Made by a program: the position numbers and the translations under genes | Shown: piece after piece, positions 1-9,845 of the stretch | Numbering within the stretch: the stretch's first letter is position 1 | Layout: each line of letters opens with the position of its first letter | The notes under the pieces: generated by a model | What the model was told of the DNA's origin: nothing | What the model saw: the letters and a program-made list of their open reading frames with translations, nothing else | Databases searched by the model: none | Assembly: GCF_002897375.1 (NCBI RefSeq) | Contig: NZ_BFAG01000019.1 | Coordinates: 1-64,000 of the forward strand | Direction: 5' to 3' | DNA from: Deinococcus aerius | GTDB taxonomy: Bacteria; Deinococcota; Deinococci; Deinococcales; Deinococcaceae | Length of the DNA: 64,000 nucleotides

Positions 1-1
1 G

Positions 2-742
<741 letters not shown>

Positions 743-757
743 GGGTGAGGAGGGGAG

Positions 758-788
758 ACGGGAGCCCACGCCGGGTTCCCGTTTTCCT
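758..788 (+). terminator. Intrinsic terminator of lpdA
   Basis: A 10-bp stem (758-767 with 773-782, one G-T pair, 5-base loop) is followed by a T-rich stretch. It lies 16 bases after the lpdA stop. Confidence 0.85.
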
Positions 789-852
789 GTTCGGGAGTTG
801 GGCCGCAAATACGGCAACGGGGAGAATGAAGACGTTGTAGGGTGAAGAGGTC

Positions 853-1563
853 ATGAATGTCCCCCTCTCCCTGCGAGTGCTCGGCATCAGTGTGGCCGGG
901 ATGGCGCTGCTGACGGCCTGTCCCCGCCCCACGCCCCCACCCTCCGGCATCAACCTCACGTTCACGTTCCCGTCCCTCACGGACACCAGCAATGTGCAAC
1001 TGGCCGCCCTCGGCTTCGAGGAGACTGGGGAGGACAAGCCCACGGCCAAGGTGGTGGCCCAGACGCCCCTCGGGTACGGCCCCTCCTCCACCTCGGCGAC
1101 GCTCTGGCTGTGGGGCGACATGCTCAGGTCCTGGGCCGAGAATCCCAAATGCACCACGCCGTTCCTGACCGGCGAGGCGAGGGACAAGCAGGAGGTGACG
1201 GTCACGCCGAACACGGCGAAGACCTGCAACCTCTACTTCCTGGTGTACCGCGACGCCAACCGCAACGGCACGCCCGAGTCGGGCGAGGTGCTGTACGAGA
1301 CGCACGACCGCTACAGCTACGCCACGGAGGCCTTCACCTACCGCTTCGTCAGCCCGGATGGCCGCAGCACGGAGACGGGCACCCGGACGAAGGGCTGGTC
1401 GCTGGTGCGTCACCTGGTGCTGCAACCCTCCGCCACGCCGGCCCGGTACCTGGTGGGCATGAACAGCGCGCCGCAGGAGGACGAGGGCCTGCCCATCCGC
1501 CTGCACGAGCCCACGAACTTCTTCACCAGCCAGAGCCTGAGCGGCCCCGGGGGTCACCGATGA
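853..1563 (+). CDS. Predicted lipoprotein with calcium-loop-like motif
   Basis: The 236-residue product starts with a lipoprotein signal peptide: hydrophobic core, then lipobox 'LLTAC' with Cys at about residue 23. It should be exported and lipid-anchored. The family is not recognised. In the middle lies 'DANRNGTPESGE', which fits the 12-residue EF-hand/dockerin loop spacing (acidic or Asn at 1, 3, 5, Gly at 6, Glu at 12), so calcium binding is inferred. The next gene overlaps its stop by 4 bases (ATGA), and its product is a distant paralogue with the same loop followed by 'THDR'. The start ATG follows a purine-rich 'tgaagaggtc', which could serve as ribosome binding site. Confidence 0.7.
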   Translation: MNVPLSLRVLGISVAGMALLTACPRPTPPPSGINLTFTFPSLTDTSNVQLAALGFEETGEDKPTAKVVAQTPLGYGPSSTSATLWLWGDMLRSWAENPKCTTPFLTGEARDKQEVTVTPNTAKTCNLYFLVYRDANRNGTPESGEVLYETHDRYSYATEAFTYRFVSPDGRSTETGTRTKGWSLVRHLVLQPSATPARYLVGMNSAPQEDEGLPIRLHEPTNFFTSQSLSGPGGHR

Positions 1564-2177
1564 AGCGCACCGTCCCCCTCCTGCTGCTCGGCCTGGCCCT
1601 CACCGCCTGCGGCGCGGCTTCCCCGGGCGCAACCGGGGGCCGCCCCCCGCTCCCCACGGGGGTGGAGGTCCGTCACCCTGCCGCGCCCTCCGGCACCTAT
1701 CTCAACCTCGTCACCAAGGCGGGGGAGAGCGTGTACCAGAAGGCCGTCTCCACCGGCGCGACCCGCACCGAGGTGGACCCGGCGGCGTGGCAGGGCCGGG
1801 CCAACCTGGCCCAGGCGGTCGAGGGCTGGATTCCGGCGGGCGCGACCGACGTGAAGGTCAGCGCCCCGGGCACCGGCGCCCTGTTCCTGCGCTGGCTGAT
1901 GTGGCAGGACAAGGACAGTGACGGCCAGCGGGACGAGGGCGAGACGCTGGACCTGATGACCCACGACCGGGTGGTGTACGCCGAGAAGGCGGTGACGGTG
2001 GACTTCAGGACCGCGACCCCCGACATGGTGCAGCACTGGCAGTTCGCGCAGGGCTGGGGCCGCGCCGAGCATTACGTCTACCTGCCCCTGAACAGCACGA
2101 CGTACCGCCGCAGCCTGGAGACCCAGGGCCTGGGACGCTACGAGCTGCACGTGCCCACGCCGATCACCAGCCAGTAG
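1560..2177 (+). CDS. Predicted lipoprotein with EF-hand-like loop, paralogue of upstream gene
   Basis: The 205-residue product has a lipoprotein signal peptide ending in 'LTAC' (Cys at about residue 17) and no recognised family. 'DKDSDGQRDEGE' matches a complete calcium-binding loop (D1, D3, D5, G6, E12) and is followed by 'THDR', as in the preceding gene. The start was placed at the ATG that overlaps the upstream stop as ATGA, because the signal peptide begins exactly there; longer readings in this frame are shadows of the upstream gene. The two products probably act together on the cell surface, but the role is unknown. Confidence 0.7.
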   Translation: MKRTVPLLLLGLALTACGAASPGATGGRPPLPTGVEVRHPAAPSGTYLNLVTKAGESVYQKAVSTGATRTEVDPAAWQGRANLAQAVEGWIPAGATDVKVSAPGTGALFLRWLMWQDKDSDGQRDEGETLDLMTHDRVVYAEKAVTVDFRTATPDMVQHWQFAQGWGRAEHYVYLPLNSTTYRRSLETQGLGRYELHVPTPITSQ

Positions 2178-2318
2178 GGGCGGCAGGGTCACCACCAGGT
2201 CCGGTGTGGGCCAGGCTGGCCCGTCAGGAACCTGAGGCGGCGGCCCTCAGGGGTGAACTGGGAGTGCCTGCGGCCCGGGCACTCCTGCTATACTCCCGGC
2301 GGCCCAGATGGGCGGCCC

Positions 2319-2395
<77 letters not shown>

Positions 2396-2408
2396 CAGCC
2401 AGAAAGAA

Positions 2409-2440
2409 AACACCTCCGGGTCACGCCGGGGGTGTTCTCT
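2409..2440 (+). terminator. Probable terminator of the tRNA
   Basis: An 11-bp stem (2409-2419 with 2426-2436, one mismatch that can pair as T-G) lies 13 bases after the tRNA. The tail 'ctctt' is only weakly T-rich. Confidence 0.6.
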
Positions 2441-2499
2441 TGGGCCACGGGACGAGGCCTTCGCCCCCAGCCCACCCCGGCGGAGGGCCAACCGCGTGG

Positions 2500-3873
2500 T
2501 CAGCCCCCGGCCTTCTCGTGCCGCCTGGGCGCGGCGTCCTCCAGGAAGGGGGGCTGCTTGGGCAGGCTGAACCAGAAGGTGGCCCCCTGGCCGGGTTTGC
2601 CCTCGGCCCACACACGCCCACCATGCCGCAGCACAACGCGCCGCACCTGCGCCAGGCCCACCCCGGTGCCCTCGAAGTCCCGCTCGCTGTGCAGGCGCTG
2701 AAACAGGCCGAAGAGCCGCCCCTTCTGGCGCATGTTGAATCCCACGCCGTTGTCCTCGACCAGGAGTACGAATTCCCGCTCGGTCTCCTGCGCGCCCACG
2801 TGGATGCGGGCGGGCTCACGGTCCCGGGTGAACTTCAGCGCGTTGGCGAGCAGGTTCAGGAACACCAGTTGCAGGGCGCCGCTGTCCCCGGTCACCCGGG
2901 GCAGGGGGTCGGCGCTGAGCCGCACGTCCCGGCCCGCCAGCTCCCCCTGCAGGTCCTTGAGAACCTCCCGGAGGACCCGGTTCAGGTCCACCGTCACGAA
3001 CTTCACGCGCTGGCGGCTGATGCGGAAAAAGGCCGTCAGGGCGTTCAGGAGGTGTTCCATCCGCTCCACCGAGAGGCGAACATGTCCGGCGTAGCGGGCC
3101 TGCTCGTCGTCCCCCGCGGGGCTGGCCGCCACCAGACGGTCGGTAAAGGTGCGGATGTGCCGCAGCGGGGTCAGCAGGTCGTGCGTGACCGAGTACACAA
3201 AAGCCTCCAGCTCCTCGCCCAGCTCGCGGATGTGCGCGGTGCGCTGCTCGACCCGCTCCTCCAGGGTGGTGTTCAGGCGCAGCACCTCCTCCTGCGCCCC
3301 GCGCTGCGCGGTAATATCGATGATCGCCGCTCGGCACTGGGTCAGCGGCCCGTGCCCGTCCCCGAACGCCAGACACTCGAGCTGCGCGTGGAAGGGTTTG
3401 CCGTCGGCGCCGCGCAGCCGCAGCTCCACCGTGCGCTTCTCGGGCGACTCGAAGACGCGCCGCAGAAACAGCGCGAGCGAACTCGCGTGCGCGGGGTCCA
3501 CGAAGCCCGACAGGCGTTTGCGCGTCAGCGACTCCCGGGGGGTGCCGAGTTGCTGGCTCGCCGTGAGGTTGGCGCGCAGGATCAGGCCGCCCCGGTCGAG
3601 GGTGAGGTAGCCGACGGGCGCGAAGTCGAACAGGTCCGCCAGCTCCGCGCGCGCCTGCTCCAGTTCCAGGTTCGTCTGGGTAAGCTGCTCCATCTGGAGC
3701 TGGAGCTCGATCTGGTGGACATGCAGCTCGTGCTGCTGAAGCCGGAGTTCGTCGATCAGCGCCCGCAGGTCGGCCGGGTACTCGCTGGCCTCCTCCCCGG
3801 GCCCCTCGTCCAGCATGCGCTCGGCCCGGCGCCGCAGCTCTTTGAGGGGGTCATATTCGTCATGAATGCTCAT
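2500..3873 (-). CDS. PAS-domain sensor histidine kinase
   Basis: This 457-residue cytoplasmic histidine kinase has an N-terminal coiled coil (about residues 35-80), a PAS domain (about 80-200, '[17 protein letters not shown]'), a HisKA dimerisation helix with the phosphoacceptor His in '[13 protein letters not shown]', and a HATPase_c domain (N box '[11 protein letters not shown]', G1 'VEDNGVGF', G2 'GTGVGLA'). No transmembrane segment is seen. The ATG of '[10 protein letters not shown]' was chosen because an 'agagga' site precedes it. It is divergent from the CheB-CheR fusion across about 200 bases, and that partner carries PAS domains too, so the two probably act in one signalling pathway. 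No receiver gene lies next to it. Confidence 0.9.
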   Translation of the reverse strand: MSIHDEYDPLKELRRRAERMLDEGPGEEASEYPADLRALIDELRLQQHELHVHQIELQLQMEQLTQTNLELEQARAELADLFDFAPVGYLTLDRGGLILRANLTASQQLGTPRESLTRKRLSGFVDPAHASSLALFLRRVFESPEKRTVELRLRGADGKPFHAQLECLAFGDGHGPLTQCRAAIIDITAQRGAQEEVLRLNTTLEERVEQRTAHIRELGEELEAFVYSVTHDLLTPLRHIRTFTDRLVAASPAGDDEQARYAGHVRLSVERMEHLLNALTAFFRISRQRVKFVTVDLNRVLREVLKDLQGELAGRDVRLSADPLPRVTGDSGALQLVFLNLLANALKFTRDREPARIHVGAQETEREFVLLVEDNGVGFNMRQKGRLFGLFQRLHSERDFEGTGVGLAQVRRVVLRHGGRVWAEGKPGQGATFWFSLPKQPPFLEDAAPRRHEKAGG

Positions 3874-4071
3874 CGGTTCAGGTCCTCTTGGAGAAGCGGC
3901 CGGATCGCTGGGGGTGGGCGAGGATAGGCAGGAGCGGTTCGCCCAGGATACCCCGCCAGACCCGGGGTGGGCGGGGCCTGCCCTTCGCGTTCGGCCCGGC
4001 GCTAGAATGACCGTCCAGCGGAAAACACGGACCGAGCCCCGCCCCGTCCGGTGCCCCACGGAGGCCGAATC

Positions 4072-7000
4072 ATGCCCGATCACTCCCCCGCCCCAGACCC
4101 GATCACCCCGGCCCCCAGTTCCCCGGACTCGGCGGCGCAGGACCAGGCCGCGGGCGCGCCCCGGCCTCCCGCCGCGGTGGTCGGCATCGGGGGCTCGGCG
4201 GGGGCGCTGGGCGGGTACGAGCGGTTTTTCCTGAGTTTCCCGGTGGGCAGCGGGGCGGCGCTGGTCGTCGTGCCGCACCTCGGCCCGCACCACAAGGGGC
4301 TGATGCCCGAACTCCTGCAACGCTGCACGGCGCTGCCCGTGCTCGAGATCGAGGACGGTATGCGGCTCCAGGCCGACCACGTGTACGTGATTCCGCCGGG
4401 CCGGGGCCTGGGCCTGATGGACGGCATGCTGCTGCTGGGGGAGCGCGGGGAGATGCCCGGCATGCCCATCGACGCCTTTTTCGAGAGCCTGGCCGCCGAC
4501 CAGGGGGAGCGGGCGGTCGCGGTGGTCCTGTCGGGCGCGGGGACCGACGGCACCCGGGGGGTGACGGCGATCAAGGAAAACTTCGGGCGGGTGTTTGTGC
4601 AGGACCCGGGGACCGCCGAGTACCCGTCCATGCCGCGCAGCGCCGCCGCGACCCGGCTCGCCGACGCCGTGCTGCCTCCCGAGGAGCTGGCCGACCAGCT
4701 CTACGCCGCCCTGACGCAGAGGCCCGCCCAGGGTGACCCCGAGGAGCAGGGCGGCAGGCCGGACCCCGCGCTGCAAAAGATCCTGCTGCTGATCCGCTCG
4801 CGCACCGGGCAGGACTTCACCGGGTACAAGAAGAGTACGCTGGTGCGGCGCATCGACCGCCGCATGAAGAGCCACCGCATCGACCGGGTGGGGCAGTACG
4901 TGCGCTTCCTCCAGGAGAACCCCCGCGAGGTCGAGGCCCTGATCGGCGACCTCACGATCAACGTGACCTCCTTTTTCCGCGATCCCGAGGCGTTCGAGCA
5001 GCTCGCCGAACACCTGCGCAGCTACATCGTGATGAACAAGGCGGACGTGGACACCTTCCGCGTGTGGGTGGCGGGCTGCTCGACGGGCGAGGAGGCCTAC
5101 TCGGTGGCGATCCTGCTGCACGAGGTGCTGGAGGACCTGGGCAGCAGCCACACCCTCAAGGTGCAGGTGTTCGCCACCGACATCGACAAGGACGCCATCA
5201 ACGTGGCCCGGCAGGCGGTCTACCCCGAGCGGATCGCCTACAACGTGTCCCCGGAGCGGCTGGAGCGCTACTTCGTGCCCCGGGACGGGGGGTATCAGGT
5301 GCGGGCGGACATCCGCGACACGGTGATCTTCGCCCTGCACAACACCTTCGGCGACCCGCCCTTTACCCGGCTGGACCTGCTGTGCTGCCGCAACCTCCTG
5401 ATCTACCTGAATGCGGAGCTGCAAAAGCGCGTGCTGTCACTGTTTCACTACGCCCTGCGCCCCGGCGGCCTGCTGTTCCTGGGGGCCAGCGAGACGGCCG
5501 GGTCGGGCGGGGACCGCGACCGCTTCGCCGCCCTGAGCGTGCGCTGGCGCATCTACCGGCGCGGCGAGGGCGAGGCCAGCCCGCTGCCCCTCGCGCCGCC
5601 CCCGAGCGGGCAGGGGCCGGGCCTCGGCGAGGACGGCGCCCGGCCCCCGCTCGCCCGCCAGCGGGTGGACCCGGCGCAGCTCGCGCAGAACCTGCTGCTC
5701 AGCGAGTACGCCCCCCCCGCCGTGGTCGTCAATGGCGGGGGCGAGATCCTGTTCGTGAATGGCCGCACCGCCCGCTACCTGGAGTTGCAGCCGGGCCGGG
5801 CCAGCATGAACGTGCTGGAGATGGCCCGCGACGGGCTGCGCTACGAGCTGCCCGCGGCCCTGCGCGAGGCGGACACCGAGCGCCGGGCGGTGACCCTGCG
5901 CGGCCTGCACGTGGTGGCCGACGGCGTGGACGTGGCGCTGGACGTGACGGTCCGCCCGCTGCCCGCCGGGGAGCAGAACCTGCTGCTCGTCCTGTTTGCC
6001 GAGCAGCCGGGCGAGCCGGAGGCGGGGGCGGCGCCCGTCACGGACCACGCCCAGGTGCTGGAGCGCGAACTCAAGCACGCCCGGGAGACCTTGCAGGCGA
6101 CCATCGAGGAGATGGCCGTCTCGATGGAGGAGCTGCGGTCCACCAACGAGGAGTTGCAGGCCGCCAACGGGGAACTCCAGAGTACCAACGAGGAGCTGAT
6201 CTCCTCCAAGGAGGAACTCCAGTCGCTGAACGAGGAACTCATCACCATCAACGCCGAACACGAGCGGGTGATCCACGACCTGGCGCAGGCGAACGACGAC
6301 ATGAAGAACCTGCTCGACAGCGCCGGGATCGCCACGGTGTTTCTCGACAACGACCTGCGGATCAAGCGCTTCACCCCGCGCATCACGGGCATCCTCAACC
6401 TGATCGGCGCCGATATCGCCCGGCCCATCACCGACATCAGCCTCAACCTGCGCTACGAGCGCGAGGACTTCACCCGCGACCTGCGCGGGGTGCTGGATAC
6501 CCTGGTGCCGTTCGAGACCCAGGTGCAGGCCCGCGACGAGGCCTGGTACCTGATGCGGATCTCGCCCTACCGCAGGTCCGACAACTTCATCGACGGGGCG
6601 GTCGTGACCTTTACCAATATCGGCGTGGTCAAGGCGCTGGAGGGGCAGGTGCGGCACACCCAGGCGTACGCGGAGGCGGCCCTGAACGCCCTGCACGAGC
6701 CCGTCGCCGTGTTCGACGGCGAGCAGCGCCTGGTGGCCGGCAACCGCGCCCTGCACGACCTGCTGGGCGCCGACCCCGCGCAACTCCAGGGCCAGCGCCT
6801 GTACAACGCGGGGAACTTCGTGCTGGACGTGCCGGAGTTGCAGCAGGTGCTGCGGGACGTGACCGCGACCGAGGAGGCGGTGGTCGGTCACCTTCTCGAC
6901 CTGCCCGTTCCCGGCCGGGGCACGCGCAAGACCAAGGTGGAGGTCAAGCCCATCATCAGCGAGGACGGGCAGTCGGCGGTGTTCCTGCTTATGCTGGAGG

Positions 7001-7080
7001 ACGTGACCGGCCTGGTGGAACGCGCCGCGCGGGGGGGCGAGGGGGTGACCGGGGACGTGACCCGCGAGGGGGACGGGTAG
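4072..7080 (+). CDS. CheB-CheR fusion with coiled coil and PAS domains
   Basis: The 1002-residue protein combines a CheB-type methylesterase (about 36-215; Ser of 'GIGGSAGA', His of 'VPHLGPHHKG', Asp of 'LSGAGTDGTRG') with a CheR-type SAM-dependent methyltransferase (about 230-490; 'VWVAGCSTGEEAYS'). After these come a Glu/Asn-rich coiled coil (about 660-750, 'ELRSTNEELQAANGELQ') and two PAS-like domains. Such hybrids usually end in a kinase; this one does not. The ATG was preferred over an in-frame GTG 21 bases upstream because 'ggagg' precedes it correctly. No chemoreceptor is nearby, so its methylation target is unknown. Confidence 0.9.
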   Translation: MPDHSPAPDPITPAPSSPDSAAQDQAAGAPRPPAAVVGIGGSAGALGGYERFFLSFPVGSGAALVVVPHLGPHHKGLMPELLQRCTALPVLEIEDGMRLQADHVYVIPPGRGLGLMDGMLLLGERGEMPGMPIDAFFESLAADQGERAVAVVLSGAGTDGTRGVTAIKENFGRVFVQDPGTAEYPSMPRSAAATRLADAVLPPEELADQLYAALTQRPAQGDPEEQGGRPDPALQKILLLIRSRTGQDFTGYKKSTLVRRIDRRMKSHRIDRVGQYVRFLQENPREVEALIGDLTINVTSFFRDPEAFEQLAEHLRSYIVMNKADVDTFRVWVAGCSTGEEAYSVAILLHEVLEDLGSSHTLKVQVFATDIDKDAINVARQAVYPERIAYNVSPERLERYFVPRDGGYQVRADIRDTVIFALHNTFGDPPFTRLDLLCCRNLLIYLNAELQKRVLSLFHYALRPGGLLFLGASETAGSGGDRDRFAALSVRWRIYRRGEGEASPLPLAPPPSGQGPGLGEDGARPPLARQRVDPAQLAQNLLLSEYAPPAVVVNGGGEILFVNGRTARYLELQPGRASMNVLEMARDGLRYELPAALREADTERRAVTLRGLHVVADGVDVALDVTVRPLPAGEQNLLLVLFAEQPGEPEAGAAPVTDHAQVLERELKHARETLQATIEEMAVSMEELRSTNEELQAANGELQSTNEELISSKEELQSLNEELITINAEHERVIHDLAQANDDMKNLLDSAGIATVFLDNDLRIKRFTPRITGILNLIGADIARPITDISLNLRYEREDFTRDLRGVLDTLVPFETQVQARDEAWYLMRISPYRRSDNFIDGAVVTFTNIGVVKALEGQVRHTQAYAEAALNALHEPVAVFDGEQRLVAGNRALHDLLGADPAQLQGQRLYNAGNFVLDVPELQQVLRDVTATEEAVVGHLLDLPVPGRGTRKTKVEVKPIISEDGQSAVFLLMLEDVTGLVERAARGGEGVTGDVTREGDG

Positions 7081-7110
7081 GACCCGCCCCCAGCCCCGGG
7101 AGGCCCCCGG

Positions 7111-8145
7111 TCAGCCCGGGCCGGGCAGCACGTCGTCCAGCCGCGCCCCGGCGTCCTGCTGGGTCAGCCGCTGCAGGAGCTGGCTCTGGCGCTCCACCTG
7201 CCGCGCCTTGTCCAGCAGCCGGGCCGCGTTGCCGGGGTCACCCGACTGCGCCGCGCGCTGCTCCATCCGGCGCAGCAGCAGCACGCCCTCCTCCATCGCG
7301 CGCAGCGTCTGGTACAGCTTCTCCTCGATGGTCTCGGAGACCTCCGTGAGCAGGGCCTCCATGGTGTAGGCGTGCCCGGTGTGGCAGCGAAACCGCGCCG
7401 CCGGCCCCTCCTGAACGGTGAACAGCACGCCGTGGCACTCCGGGCAGGAGAAGGGCGAGGGCTGGGCCAGCTCCGTCCAGCCCAGTTCCAGCGCGTGCCC
7501 GCCCGACGCGATCTTCACTTCCACTTCCAGCCGCCTCTGCTCGTCCTCACTCATGGGGACCTCCGCCCCGGGGGCCGCCCGCTCGCCCACCAGGCGCGCC
7601 AGCAGCGCCCCGATGTCGGCGGCGGGCAGGATATGGTCCACGTCCACCTGCTCCAGGGCGCTCAGGGGCATCGAGCCGAACTCGGCGTCCGCCGGGTCCT
7701 GCACCACGGCCACGCCGCCCCGGCGCTTGACCGTCCATAACCCCGACGCCCCGTCGTCCAGCACGCCGGACAGCACCACCCCGATCACGCCCGCGCCGCG
7801 CGTGTAGGCCGCCGAGCGGAACAGGGCGTCCACCGAGGGCCGGAAGCGGTTCTCCTTGGGGCCGTTTTTCACGCCCACCCGGTCCTCCTCGATCAGCAGG
7901 TGGTGGTCGGGGGGCGCCACGTAGATGCGGCCCGGCAGGGCGGGCTCCCCGTCCTCCGGGTGGACCGCCGGAAGGGTCCCGGCCCGGCTCAGGATGTGCG
8001 GCAGGTGGCTGCGGCTGTAGGGCGGGACATGCAGCACGACGAACACCGACCCGGGAAACTCCGGGGGCAGGGCCGCCACAAGCCGCTTGAGGGGCTCGAC
8101 CCCCCCGGCCGAGGCGCCGACGACCACAACGGGAGGCTGCGACAT
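7111..8145 (-). CDS. CheB-type methylesterase with C-terminal zinc-ribbon-like tail
   Basis: The 344-residue protein is a CheB methylesterase domain (about 1-190) without a receiver domain: Ser in 'GASAGG', His in 'VLHVPPYSRSH', Asp in 'SGVLDDGASG'. The C-terminal region carries 'CPECHG' and 'RCHTGHAY', a Cys/His pattern suggesting a small metal-binding module, then a helical tail rich in Arg and Gln. ATG at 8145 was preferred to a TTG 18 bases upstream. It ends convergently 30 bases from the CheB-CheR fusion and lies in tandem with a second copy of the same architecture. Confidence 0.85.
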   Translation of the reverse strand: MSQPPVVVVGASAGGVEPLKRLVAALPPEFPGSVFVVLHVPPYSRSHLPHILSRAGTLPAVHPEDGEPALPGRIYVAPPDHHLLIEEDRVGVKNGPKENRFRPSVDALFRSAAYTRGAGVIGVVLSGVLDDGASGLWTVKRRGGVAVVQDPADAEFGSMPLSALEQVDVDHILPAADIGALLARLVGERAAPGAEVPMSEDEQRRLEVEVKIASGGHALELGWTELAQPSPFSCPECHGVLFTVQEGPAARFRCHTGHAYTMEALLTEVSETIEEKLYQTLRAMEEGVLLLRRMEQRAAQSGDPGNAARLLDKARQVERQSQLLQRLTQQDAGARLDDVLPGPG

Positions 8146-8176
8146 CACCCCATTGTGCCCCAAGCGCCCCCCGGGG

Positions 8177-9241
8177 TCAGCCGGGCTGCTCCCCCACCTC
8201 GGCCCGCCGGGCGGCCTGAAGCAGGTCGCCGTGGTGTTCGCCGGATTGCAGGGCCACGCCGCGCACCGTGCGCGAGCGCTCCCCCACCCGAGCGGCCTCC
8301 TGGCGGAAGGCCTCCCCCTGGATCGGCTCCCCGGCCTCCCCGAAATGCTTGGCGAGGTGTTCGAGCAGCATCACGTTCTCGTCCAGCGCCCGCACCGCGC
8401 TCCACAGGGTGGCCTCGACCGACTCGCGCAGTTCCGAGAGCAGGGCGGCGGGGGTAAAGGCGTGCCCGGTGTGGCAGCGGAAGCGGATGCTGCGGCCCTC
8501 CTGAAGCCTGACCATCGCGCCGTGGCACTCGGGGCAGGTGAAGGTGGACATCGGCCCCAGGTTCAGGACGCCGCCCTCGAAGGCGTTGTCCTCGGAGGCG
8601 GTGCGCAGCTCCACTTCCAGCCGGTGCCGTTCCCGTTCGTCCATCTGCGGCCTCCCCCGGTGCCCGTCCGCCGCGGGCTGGCCCGCCTGCCGGACCAGGC
8701 GCGGGCCGATCTCGCGCGCGGGCAGGATGTCATCGACCTCCACCCGCTGCACCGCGCTCAGGGGCATGGAGGGGTACTCGGCCTCCTCGGGGTGCTGCAC
8801 CATGGCGTGGCCGCCGAGCTGCTTGATCGTCCACAGCCCCGAGGTGCCGTCGTCCAGCATGCCGCTGAGCAGCACCCCCGTGACGCCGGGGCCATAGGTG
8901 TACGCCGCCGAGCGGAAGAGGACATCGATGGAGGGCCGGGCACGGTTCTCCTTCGGGCCGCGCGAGACCATGATCCGGTCCCGGTGCAGCAGCAGGTGGT
9001 GGTCGGGCGGCGCCACGTAGATGCGGCCCGGCTCGGGCGCCTCCCCGCCCCGGGCGCTCCGCGCCTCCAGCGGCCCGGCCCCGTTCAGCAGCTCCGGGAG
9101 GCGGCTGGGGTGGTCCGGCGAGAGGTGAACCACGACGAGGACCGCGGCGGGGAAATCCAGCGGCAGGTGCCGGACGATGTCCAGCAGGCCGTCCAGCGCC
9201 CCGGCGGACCCCCCGATGACCACGGCACGTCGCACTTGCAT
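8177..9241 (-). CDS. CheB-type methylesterase, paralogue of the adjacent gene
   Basis: The 354-residue protein has the same plan as its downstream neighbour: a CheB esterase domain (Ser in 'VIGGSAGA', His in 'VVHLSPDHPSR', Asp in 'SGMLDDGTSG') followed by 'CPECHG' and 'RCHTGHAF' and a helical tail. The two genes are on the same strand 31 bases apart and look like a tandem duplication. Neither has a CheY-like regulatory domain, so activity is not expected to be gated by CheA phosphorylation. The product may act on the same unknown methylated target as the CheB-CheR fusion. Confidence 0.85.
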   Translation of the reverse strand: MQVRRAVVIGGSAGALDGLLDIVRHLPLDFPAAVLVVVHLSPDHPSRLPELLNGAGPLEARSARGGEAPEPGRIYVAPPDHHLLLHRDRIMVSRGPKENRARPSIDVLFRSAAYTYGPGVTGVLLSGMLDDGTSGLWTIKQLGGHAMVQHPEEAEYPSMPLSAVQRVEVDDILPAREIGPRLVRQAGQPAADGHRGRPQMDERERHRLEVELRTASEDNAFEGGVLNLGPMSTFTCPECHGAMVRLQEGRSIRFRCHTGHAFTPAALLSELRESVEATLWSAVRALDENVMLLEHLAKHFGEAGEPIQGEAFRQEAARVGERSRTVRGVALQSGEHHGDLLQAARRAEVGEQPG

Positions 9242-9370
9242 GGGCCTACCCTAGGGGGTGGAAAAGGCCCAGCGGGCCTGGAAAGGGTGGGGAAGGGTTC
9301 ATCCAGCCTTGCCCGCCGGGGCGCGCCGCCCCCATGACCAAAACGCCGGGGCGAGCCCCTAAGCTGAAGC

Positions 9371-9580
9371 ATGACGAAGTTCATCAGGCTGGAGGACGGC
9401 AGCTACGTCAACACCTCGGTCATCCGGCGCATTCACCTGGAAAAGCACACCGACCCGAAATTCTGGAAGCTCAACGCCCAGCTCTCCAAGCCCGAGGGCG
9501 GCGCCGAGTGGGCCTACCTGGCGGGGGAGTATGACAGCCAGAAAGACGCCGAGGACGCCATCAGGAAGCTGGGCAAGTAA
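9371..9580 (+). CDS. Small conserved-looking protein of unknown function
   Basis: The 69-residue product starts 'MTKFIRLEDGSYVNTSVI' and looks like a small soluble alpha/beta protein. The first half resembles proteins that begin with a short strand-rich 'fIrl.dGs.vn...I' segment, but I do not recognise the family. The ATG is preceded by 'aagctgaag'. Codon use matches the neighbours. It stands alone between the CheB cluster and a gene-poor stretch; no function is proposed. Confidence 0.65.
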   Translation: MTKFIRLEDGSYVNTSVIRRIHLEKHTDPKFWKLNAQLSKPEGGAEWAYLAGEYDSQKDAEDAIRKLGK

Positions 9581-9669
9581 GGGAGCGCCGGGGTGTGAAC
9601 GCCCGGCGACGCGGCGGCTCTCCGGGGGAACAGACTCGTTGCCCGGCTCCCGGCCTTCCCCACGCCCAT

Positions 9670-9811
9670 AAAAAAGGAGGGAACCTCGCGGTTCCCCCTG
9701 GAGTGCAGAGGCACGGGTGTTCCCCGTTCCCCCTGTTCGCGCGCCCGTGTTGACCTTTGAGGTGGGCGCCTCCCTCAAGTGCTGTTGATGCACGGCTTCG
9801 TCAAGCCAGAA
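9670..9811 (-). ncRNA. Candidate small RNA gene (about 140 nt)
   Basis: The minus strand carries a good sigma-A promoter (TTGCTT, 17-base spacer, TATAGT), then about 140 bases of hairpins, then an intrinsic terminator of a 7-bp stem and six T. Internal stems on the transcript are 9803-9807 with 9794-9798 (tetraloop), 9773-9778 with 9757-9762, and 9744-9749 with 9712-9717. No open reading frame fits. I looked for the signatures of 4.5S RNA, tmRNA and RNase P and did not find them. It is an unassigned small RNA, inferred from promoter, structure and terminator together. Confidence 0.7.
9676..9697 (-). terminator. Intrinsic terminator of the candidate small RNA
   Basis: A perfect 7-bp stem (9690-9696 with 9679-9685, loop gcga) is followed on the minus strand by 'tcc' and six T (9670-9675). 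Confidence 0.85.
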
Positions 9812-9816
9812 AACAA

Positions 9817-9845
9817 ACTATACACTCCTTTCTGGCGGAAAGCAA
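9817..9845 (-). promoter_or_regulatory. Promoter of the candidate small RNA
   Basis: On the minus strand -35 TTGCTT (9840-9845) and -10 TATAGT (9817-9822) are separated by exactly 17 bases. The start site is predicted near 9811. Confidence 0.75.

Noticed and set aside
2440..3927. Open frame of 495 codons opposite the histidine kinase
   Set aside because: It is a shadow of the kinase codons, has no recognisable domain, and starts within the tRNA terminator region.
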